A DNA stretch of 64,000 bases from Algoriphagus faecimaris (lineage in GTDB: Bacteria > Bacteroidota > Bacteroidia > Cytophagales > Cyclobacteriaceae): positions 62,001-126,000 of the forward strand of contig NZ_FNAC01000003.1 of NCBI RefSeq assembly GCF_900101705.1, read 5' to 3'. Below, piece by piece: positions 58,604 to 64,000 of this stretch (positions within the stretch are counted from its first letter, which is position 1; every line of letters begins with the position of its first letter). The position numbers and the translations under genes are program-made. The notes beneath the pieces were generated by a model. The model ran no database searches, had not been told where the DNA came from, and saw nothing but the letters and a program-made list of their open reading frames with translations.

Positions 58604-59212
58604 ATGAAAGAGTTTTGGGATGAGCGATATGCTGCCGAGGAATATGTTTATGGGAAGGAAGCTAACTTGTTTTTGCGAGCACAGTTGGCGGAATTAAAGC
58701 CTGGAAAAGCACTTTTTCCGGCAGAGGGAGAGGGGAGAAATGCAGTGCATGCAGCTACTCTTGGCTGGGATGTGTCGGCCTTTGATATCAGTGAGTCAGC
58801 AAAAATAAAAGCTGGGCGGCTTGCCCAAGAGAAAGGTGTATCTATTGACTATCGTGTTGGTACTCTGGATCACTTGGATTTTGAGGATAATTCTTTCGAT
58901 TTGATTGTCTTGATTTTTGCACATTTCCCGACAAATCTCCGCCGGGATATTCATCAGCAACTGTTGAAATTGTTAAAGCCTGGAGGTATGGTGATCTTAG
59001 AAGCTTTTTCAAAAAAACACTTGCAGTTCAATTCCAAAAACCCAAAAGCTGGAGGCCCTAAAGAAGTCAGCATGCTTTTTTCCCAAAGTGAATTAAAGGA
59101 GGATTTTAAGAGCCTAAGTCAATTGGTTTTTGAGGAAAAGGAGCTCTTCTTGGAGGAAGGTGCTTATCATGTCGGGCAGTCTGCCGTAATTCGTTTCTTG
59201 GGAAAAAAGTAA
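58604..59212 (+). CDS. Class I SAM-dependent methyltransferase
   Basis: This 202-residue methyltransferase starts FWDERYAAEEYVYGKEAN, as TehB-like or thiopurine-type enzymes do. The AdoMet motif appears as ALFPAEGEGRNAVHAA, followed by VSAFDISESAKIKA (motif II) and DLIVLIFAHFP. The substrate is not clear. It has a separate transcription start after the terminator upstream and is followed by a zinc-finger gene after 69 bp. Confidence 0.9.
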   Translation: MKEFWDERYAAEEYVYGKEANLFLRAQLAELKPGKALFPAEGEGRNAVHAATLGWDVSAFDISESAKIKAGRLAQEKGVSIDYRVGTLDHLDFEDNSFDLIVLIFAHFPTNLRRDIHQQLLKLLKPGGMVILEAFSKKHLQFNSKNPKAGGPKEVSMLFSQSELKEDFKSLSQLVFEEKELFLEEGAYHVGQSAVIRFLGKK

Positions 59213-59281
59213 GATTTTCAGGCTTTTTCTTGATTTTTTAAACTAATACTCTAAATTTAATTCAAACTTTTTTGTGCAGCC

Positions 59282-59644
59282 ATGGAAAAAAAGCTTTGTC
59301 TCAATTGCGGAGAACCTATACAGGGCAGGATCGATAAGAAATTCTGTGATGATCAATGCCGCAATAATTACAATTATCAGCAATACGCCGCTTCGAATAA
59401 TCTCATTCGTCGTGTCAATCATTCTTTGAAAAAAAATCGAAATATCTTGGAAGCGATGATTCCTGAGGGAGAAGAAATGGGCAAAACGACCAAAGAACGG
59501 CTACTTCGGGAAGGCTTTCAGTTCAAATATCAAACTCATACCTACGAAACCAAAAAGGGAAGTATCTATCACTTTTGCTACGATTATGGCTATTTGCCAT
59601 TGGACGGGGATTGGTTTTTGGTAGTGAAAGGAAAAGATGCCTAG
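59282..59644 (+). CDS. Small zinc-ribbon protein
   Basis: This 120-residue protein has a four-cysteine zinc-binding site in the first 30 residues (CLNCGEPIQGRIDKKFCDDQC). A basic helix and a beta-rich C-terminal part follow (HTYETKKGSIYHFCYDYGYL). It belongs to a conserved Bacteroidota group without known function. It could bind nucleic acid, which is inference. The VOC gene begins 23 bp downstream. Confidence 0.85.
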   Translation: MEKKLCLNCGEPIQGRIDKKFCDDQCRNNYNYQQYAASNNLIRRVNHSLKKNRNILEAMIPEGEEMGKTTKERLLREGFQFKYQTHTYETKKGSIYHFCYDYGYLPLDGDWFLVVKGKDA

Positions 59645-59667
59645 TAGAATACAAACAATCAAAATCT

Positions 59668-60087
59668 ATGAGTAAAAAAGTCACAGGAATTGGCGGGGTG
59701 TTTTTTAAGGTGAAAGATCCTGATGCAACCAAAAGCTGGTATGCACAACACCTAGGGTTTAATATCGACCGATACGGTACAGCCTTTGAGTGGCGCAGTG
59801 CTGAAAATCCCAATCAAAAAGGCTTCAGTCAATGGTCTCCGATGAAGGATGATACGAGCTATTTTGAGCCGTCAACGAAGGATTTTATGATTAACTATAG
59901 GGTAGAAAATTTGCTTGATTTGGTAGAAGAATTGAAAAGTAATGGCGTTCGGATTTTGGATGAAATCGAGGAGTTTGAATATGGGAAATTCGTTCACATT
60001 CTGGATCCTGATGGACATGCTATTGAGCTCTGGGAGCCAAATGATGAAGTGTATGATCAATTAACTGAGGGAAGAACAAAAAGCTAA
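59668..60087 (+). CDS. VOC-family (glyoxalase/bleomycin-resistance fold) protein
   Basis: This 139-residue protein shows the two beta-alpha-beta-beta-beta units of the VOC fold, with ITGIGGVFFKVKDPDATKSWY-like start and the metal-ligand region HILDPDGHAIELWEP near the end. It may be a glyoxalase-type enzyme or a binding protein. The ATG at 59668 is used; the longer frame overlaps the previous gene. It overlaps the GNAT gene by one base. Confidence 0.9.
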   Translation: MSKKVTGIGGVFFKVKDPDATKSWYAQHLGFNIDRYGTAFEWRSAENPNQKGFSQWSPMKDDTSYFEPSTKDFMINYRVENLLDLVEELKSNGVRILDEIEEFEYGKFVHILDPDGHAIELWEPNDEVYDQLTEGRTKS

Positions 60088-60371
60088 TGATAGTAATCCA
60101 ACATCAATCTGACGGAAAACGTGGATCTTTTTTTATCGAAGAAGGAGCCAAACGATTTGCTGAGATGGTCTACGTGATGGCCGGTGCTAAGAAAATGATC
60201 ATCGAGCATACCGAAGTGGATCCTTCGCTGACCGGTCAGGGTATCGGAGCGGATCTTTTAGAAGAGTTGGTCGCTTATGCAAGAGAAAAGGAAATCAAAA
60301 TCATCCCTCTTTGCCCTTTTGCTAAGGCGATGTTTAAAAAGCGAAAAGATCTACAAGATGTGCTCAATTGA
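60087..60371 (+). CDS. Small GNAT-like N-acetyltransferase (YjdJ type)
   Basis: This 94-residue protein is a minimal GNAT fold of the YjdJ/GCN5-related group: FIEEGAKRFAEMVYVMAG, then the acetyl-CoA segment HTEVDPSLTGQGIGADLLEELV and the end IIPLCPFAKAMFKK. The loop TGQGIG is the P-loop-like CoA-binding turn. The substrate is unknown. It forms a small operon with the VOC gene and ends convergent with the next gene, overlapping by 8 bp. Confidence 0.9.
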   Translation: MIVIQHQSDGKRGSFFIEEGAKRFAEMVYVMAGAKKMIIEHTEVDPSLTGQGIGADLLEELVAYAREKEIKIIPLCPFAKAMFKKRKDLQDVLN

Positions 60372-60618
60372 GAAAGTACCATAATAGGAAAGTCAAAAAC
60401 AAACTAAAAATCAACCAGGAAAGAAAACGCTTTTTTGAATAGTTACTTTGTCTTTTCTCCTGATGCATTTGGAAAGCAATTTCAATGTCTTTTTCACAGG
60501 CATTTTTGCCGCTACGTGCCTTTCCCTCTACTTGTGATTGAGGTCTTATTTTTCCGAGTGAATGATTGTCCTTGAAGGACTGCATACTCGACCGACTAAA
60601 TCCCGCTCCTCCTGTCAT
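60364..60618 (-). CDS. Small tail-anchored membrane protein, Bacteroidota type
   Basis: This 84-residue protein has a charged N-terminal part (MTGGAGFSRSSMQSFKDN and Lys/Arg-rich middle) and a single C-terminal membrane helix (about 65-83, LSWLIFSLFLTFLLWYF). Similar short proteins are widespread in this phylum, and none is characterised to my knowledge. It overlaps the GNAT gene end. Confidence 0.75.
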   Translation of the reverse strand: MTGGAGFSRSSMQSFKDNHSLGKIRPQSQVEGKARSGKNACEKDIEIAFQMHQEKRQSNYSKKRFLSWLIFSLFLTFLLWYFLN

Positions 60619-60817
60619 GGTTTGATTCTAATAGAGTTTTAATATATAAATAATTGGACTAAAATCCCTTTTTATCCTCTCAATCTTAATCTTTATAGCT
60701 TTGATTACTTCTTTTATCTGAAGACTAGCCCATTTGTTCCTCAGAAAGCTCCTGTGGTTTTGATTGTTGCCTCAAGTAATTTTTAACTATATTTCTCCCT
60801 CTAAAAAATCATCTCCT

Positions 60818-61009
60818 ATTAAAAAGACAGCTTTACTTACCTTAGGAATTTATCTGACCCTTTCAGGCTTTGCCCAAAAAACATACATTCAGGCTAGTAA
60901 ATTAGTAGATATCATTGCTGTGGTCGGTGATCCCTCTAAGGATATTGAGGTGATGAAGTCGGTGATTTTTGTAATGAAAGAAGGAAAGGTTTATAAGGCT
61001 GAAAATTAA
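60818..61009 (+). pseudogene. Amidohydrolase remnant: start and tail joined, centre deleted
   Basis: The sequence reads KKTALLTLGIYLTLSGFAQ, a signal peptide, then KTYIQASKLVDI, the first strand of an imidazolonepropionase-like amidohydrolase. It passes directly into DIIAVVGDPSKDI and KSVIFVMKEGKVYK, the last strands of the same family. The 350-400 catalytic residues between are missing, and the expected ATG is ATT (60818). No frame shift is present. The join suggests one in-frame deletion. Confidence 0.75.
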
Positions 61010-61132
61010 ATATAGGGAGTAGCCATCTTCATCCTCTTGGAAAAATTTGAGTGGTGAATAGAAAATCCCAACAAAAGACACACACCATAGAAAAGTAGAC
61101 AATTAAAATACGAACACTCAAACATTAAGACC

Positions 61133-62644
61133 ATGTACTTTCAATTAAGATTAATTTTCTTTTTGCTCTTAATATCTTCCTTCGCTGTAGCTCAAGAGAA
61201 GGAAACAGAAATAAAAGAGCTTCCAAAAGCTGAAGTATTTGACTCCAAACTAAGCGTAACAATTGATGAAAAGGTGATCAATCTAGCTGCCAAAGCAGGG
61301 ACTATGGAGCTGAAAGATGAGAACAATGAACCCATCGCGCTTTTTGGATTTACTGCTTATTTCAAAGAAAATGCAGGGAAAGATAGGCCGATCATTTTTG
61401 CCTATAACGGGGGTCCGGGCTCTTCTTCTTACTGGTTGCATATGGGAATTATGGGTCCCCGACGGATAGTGGTCGATGATCCTAATTACAATCAAGCGGC
61501 ACCCTATGAAGTAGTAAACAACGAGTTTTCGATTTTGGATGTGGCTGATGTAGTCATGATGGATCCTGTGGGAACGGGGCTCTCTGTACCAATTGGAAAA
61601 GCCACAGGAAAAGATTTCTGGGGAGTGGATCAGGATATTAGAAGTGTGAGTTTATTTATCATGCAGTTTTTGAAAACCTATGACCGTCTCAATTCTCCTA
61701 AATATATTTTGGGCGAGAGTTATGGAACCTTTAGGAATGCCGGAGTGATGAATTACTTACTTAATGCAGGATATGCCTTGAATGGTGTGGTGATGGTTTC
61801 GGCCGTCTTTGACTTGCGATCACTCTTTTTTGCACCGAATGAAGATCTTTCTTACATCGTTTATTTACCCACTATGGCTGCTACAGCTTGGTATCATGAC
61901 AAGATTCCTAATAAGCCGGAAAGCTTAGACAATTTTATGGATCAGGTGAGAGATTTTACTGAGAATCACTATGTGCCTACTTTGTTTAAGGGCAACCGAA
62001 TTTCGCAGGAAGAAAAAAGGAGCATAGCAACACAACTTGCAAGTCTTACAGGAGTCGGTGCCGAGGTCTGGGAGCGGGCCGATTTGAAAATTAAGGCAGG
62101 AGAGTTTTTCCAAGAATTGCTCAGAGAGGAACGGAATACAGTGGGAAGGCTGGATTCTAGGTATAAGGGCATCAACCTAGATCCGCTGTCTATGGATTCT
62201 TTTACCGATCCTCAGAGTGATGCGATTTCACCGGCTTATACCATGGGCTTTTTGGATTATTTCCACGGGCAGCTGGGAGTTAGTAAAGAATGGAATTATT
62301 CTACCTCTGCCTATACCAAAGAAGGCTTTAACTGGGACTGGAAACACCAAGGAAATAATTTCTGGGGTGCAGACGCAGCAGTGACTACTGTTCCGGATAT
62401 GACCGAGGCCCTCAGTAAGGATCCAAACGTCAAGGTGCTGATCATGAATGGGTATTATGACTTGGCGACGGTATTTTACGGAGTGGAGCATAGCATCTCA
62501 CATATCGACTTGCCCCAATCTGCACTGGATAGGATCATCATGACTTACTATGAAGCAGGACATATGATGTATACAGACCTTCCTTCTGCACAAAAATTCA
62601 GAGACGATCTGAAAGAATTTATCGAGTCTACTTTACGCAAATAA
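61133..62644 (+). CDS. S10-family serine carboxypeptidase
   Basis: This 503-residue exported peptidase has a signal peptide (LLLISSFAVAQEK). It has the GGPGSSS oxyanion segment near 100, the nucleophile in GESYGTF (Ser196), an Asp in NGYYDLATVFYG, and the His in GHMMYT (His477). The order Ser-Asp-His fits carboxypeptidases of family S10. It is followed by a beta-lactamase-fold hydrolase 12 bp on, with which it probably shares a transcript. The upstream 120 bp hold no clear promoter. Confidence 0.93.
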   Translation: MYFQLRLIFFLLLISSFAVAQEKETEIKELPKAEVFDSKLSVTIDEKVINLAAKAGTMELKDENNEPIALFGFTAYFKENAGKDRPIIFAYNGGPGSSSYWLHMGIMGPRRIVVDDPNYNQAAPYEVVNNEFSILDVADVVMMDPVGTGLSVPIGKATGKDFWGVDQDIRSVSLFIMQFLKTYDRLNSPKYILGESYGTFRNAGVMNYLLNAGYALNGVVMVSAVFDLRSLFFAPNEDLSYIVYLPTMAATAWYHDKIPNKPESLDNFMDQVRDFTENHYVPTLFKGNRISQEEKRSIATQLASLTGVGAEVWERADLKIKAGEFFQELLREERNTVGRLDSRYKGINLDPLSMDSFTDPQSDAISPAYTMGFLDYFHGQLGVSKEWNYSTSAYTKEGFNWDWKHQGNNFWGADAAVTTVPDMTEALSKDPNVKVLIMNGYYDLATVFYGVEHSISHIDLPQSALDRIIMTYYEAGHMMYTDLPSAQKFRDDLKEFIESTLRK

Positions 62645-62656
62645 TCAGAGCTTAAG

Positions 62657-63760
62657 ATGTGTTTTGATAGGACAGCTTGTTTTAAGACTTTAATTTTCGC
62701 AGGACTTTATTGCGCTTCTTTCATTTCATTTGCCCAAAATTCTCAATCTTCTGGATTGTATTTTCCCCCAACCGATGCTGCTGATTGGGAAAAAATGAGT
62801 CTCAGAGAAGCTGGTCTGGACCAGGAGGGTATAGGGCAGTTTCTGGAGTGGGTATCGGGCACAAATACCCGTGCCTTTATCATCTTGAAAGATGGTAAAT
62901 TGGTAGTAGAGGAGTACTGGGGTAACAAATTGACGGGCCTAGGTCCAATGAATGAAGAGTCGTTTTGGTATTGGGCCTCAGCTGGAAAAACCCTTACGGC
63001 TACCTTAATTGGCATAGCTGAGAATGAAAAACTGCTAAAAATCAAAGATCGAACTCAGAAGTACTTGGGAAAAGGATGGACCTCGATGAAAAATGCTGAT
63101 GAAAAAAAGATTCGGATTAGGAATCATTTGACCATGACCACAGGGCTAGATGAGCAGGTGGCTAATCCAAACAGCATCGACCCGAAAGACTTCCAATTCA
63201 AAGCTAAAGCAGGCAGCAGATGGAGCTATCACAATGGGCCTTACACGATTTTGGAGCAAGTTTTAGCTTCGGCAAGTGGGATGAGTTTTCAAGATTTTTA
63301 TGAGGAAAAAATAGGAGAACCTATTGGGATGAAAGGCTTTTGGCAGAAAAGTGGACAGAATAATGTCTTCTACAGCACTCCTCGGTCTATGGCAAGGTTT
63401 GGTCTGCTTATGTTGGCCGAGGGGCAATGGGAAGAAAGGCAAATCTATTCAGGTGATTTTTTTCAAACTTTGAGCAATGCTAGTCAAGATTTGAATCCGA
63501 GCTATGGGTATTTGACCTGGCTAAATGGTAAATCCTTCTATAAATTGCCTCGGACAGATCGGGAGTTTGATGGACCTTTGATTCCTGCCGCTCCTGAGGA
63601 TATGTATCAGGCTATGGGGCTGAATGGTCAGTTTTTAATGGTTATCCCTTCAAAAAACTTGGTAATTGTCAGAATGGGGACGGGCCCGGATTCGGGTGAG
63701 ATTCCATTTTTATTGATTCGGCAATTATGGGATCGCTTAGGGCCTTTACTTCAGGAATAA
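62657..63760 (+). CDS. Beta-lactamase-fold serine hydrolase (class C type)
   Basis: This 367-residue exported hydrolase has a signal peptide (ending SFISFAQ). The active-site SxxK is S108-A-G-K111 in YWASAGKTLT, and the YxN motif appears as YHNGPYT near 195. The domain matches the beta-lactamase/D-amino-acid esterase superfamily, so it is more probably an esterase or peptidase than a resistance enzyme. It follows the S10 gene after 12 bp and ends 3 bp before the convergent receiver gene. Confidence 0.92.
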   Translation: MCFDRTACFKTLIFAGLYCASFISFAQNSQSSGLYFPPTDAADWEKMSLREAGLDQEGIGQFLEWVSGTNTRAFIILKDGKLVVEEYWGNKLTGLGPMNEESFWYWASAGKTLTATLIGIAENEKLLKIKDRTQKYLGKGWTSMKNADEKKIRIRNHLTMTTGLDEQVANPNSIDPKDFQFKAKAGSRWSYHNGPYTILEQVLASASGMSFQDFYEEKIGEPIGMKGFWQKSGQNNVFYSTPRSMARFGLLMLAEGQWEERQIYSGDFFQTLSNASQDLNPSYGYLTWLNGKSFYKLPRTDREFDGPLIPAAPEDMYQAMGLNGQFLMVIPSKNLVIVRMGTGPDSGEIPFLLIRQLWDRLGPLLQE

Positions 63761-63763
63761 ATT

Positions 63764-64000
63764 TTACTTGAGGTATTTCTGGATTTGTAGATTGATTTTG
63801 TCCAGGGTCAGAGGTTTTTCTAAAAATCCACTGACTACTTCATAATCGAAGGCTCTTTGTCTGTCCTGATAATCGATAGAACTAGAGAGTATGACAATTT
63901 TGTCTTTTCGATTTTGAAATTTTTCGAGATATTGGTTTAAAAATTCCCATCCATTCATCACGGGCATGTTAATGTCCAAAAAGACCATTATGGAACTATC
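63764..64000 (-). CDS. Single-domain receiver protein, cut by the window end
   Basis: The frame is open through the last base of the window, so the start lies outside. The visible 78 residues begin DSSIMVFLDINMPVMNGWEFL, which includes the phospho-Asp. They continue through the switch Ser (IVILSSSID) and the Lys in LEKPL. It resembles the receiver at 47476 (SSSI, DR and KPL elements). Nothing can be said of its N-terminus; the ATG at 63988 is not the true start. Confidence 0.9.
   Translation of the reverse strand, partial: DSSIMVFLDINMPVMNGWEFLNQYLEKFQNRKDKIVILSSSIDYQDRQRAFDYEVVSGFLEKPLTLDKINLQIQKYLK

Noticed and set aside
62657-63760. Antibiotic-resistance beta-lactamase
   Set aside because: SxxK and YxN are present, but the gene pairs with an S10 peptidase and the superfamily is mostly esterases and peptidases.

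Overview
The window looks like a chromosomal segment of a Bacteroidota bacterium, most likely order Cytophagales near Cyclobacteriaceae/Algoriphagus. The clues are the DUF4221 lipoprotein, a TTTG/TAnnTTTG-type promoter, large families of FtsX/MacB-like permeases, paired NtrY/NtrC-type regulators, and free-standing four-helix-bundle (S23/IVP) genes. The taxon is an inference; no rRNA or tRNA gene is present to confirm it.

Layout. 1-2.4 kb: an OmpA-type lipoprotein and a DUF4221 lipoprotein. 2.4-15.4 kb: a type I restriction-modification island (half-size hsdS, hsdM, RhuM-family gene, unknown gene, full hsdS, OLD-like ATPase with TOPRIM domain, two unknown genes, hsdR, YgjP-like metallopeptidase), all on + and tightly packed. 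15.4-39.9 kb: a histidine kinase and sigma-54-type response regulator divergent from an ABC efflux cluster (HlyD adaptor, ATPase, six large FtsX/MacB-like permeases, second ATPase, TolC-type protein), with one Gfo/Idh/MocA oxidoreductase in the middle. 39.9-43.9 kb (- strand): DUF427 gene, BCCT transporter, egtB and egtD, an ergothioneine-type operon. 44.0-47.4 kb: arsenic operon (arsR, DUF6428, arsM, LMW-phosphatase-type arsenate reductase, ACR3). 47.4-52.0 kb: a receiver protein, an alpha/beta hydrolase and a YtrA-like ABC/GntR operon. 52.0-55.8 kb: a duplicated dinB 3' end around a DUF2442/DUF4160 pair, dinB, an S23-type gene in inverted repeats, and a LexA-like regulator. 55.9-64 kb: a sugar dehydrogenase/PKD/cytochrome c fusion, small metabolic genes, an amidohydrolase remnant, an S10 peptidase, a beta-lactamase-fold hydrolase and a receiver protein cut by the window edge.

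Two patterns stand out. First, five transcription units of the ABC cluster (A 18310, E 26060, D 28694, B 32811, C 37807) each carry the same roughly 26-bp element with core TGTTCGC-N2-GCGAACA, followed 61-65 bp downstream by a -24-like GG element. In four of them the terminator of the preceding gene is nested in that gap. This fits enhancer sites for the sigma-54 activator encoded next door and defines a regulon inside the window. Second, both S23-type four-helix-bundle genes lie between inverted arrays of short repeats, with a different repeat family at each locus, and a gene-less copy of the first repeat family sits in the next intercistronic gap. They resemble the intervening sequences of 23S rRNA, but sit between protein genes.

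Other connected observations: the ArsR, DUF6428 and ArsM proteins all end in a Cys-x4/5-Cys-Cys tail, and the same palindrome precedes arsR and arsM. A BCCT transporter is embedded in the egt operon. The YtrA-like operon has a perfect 10-bp inverted repeat at its promoter.
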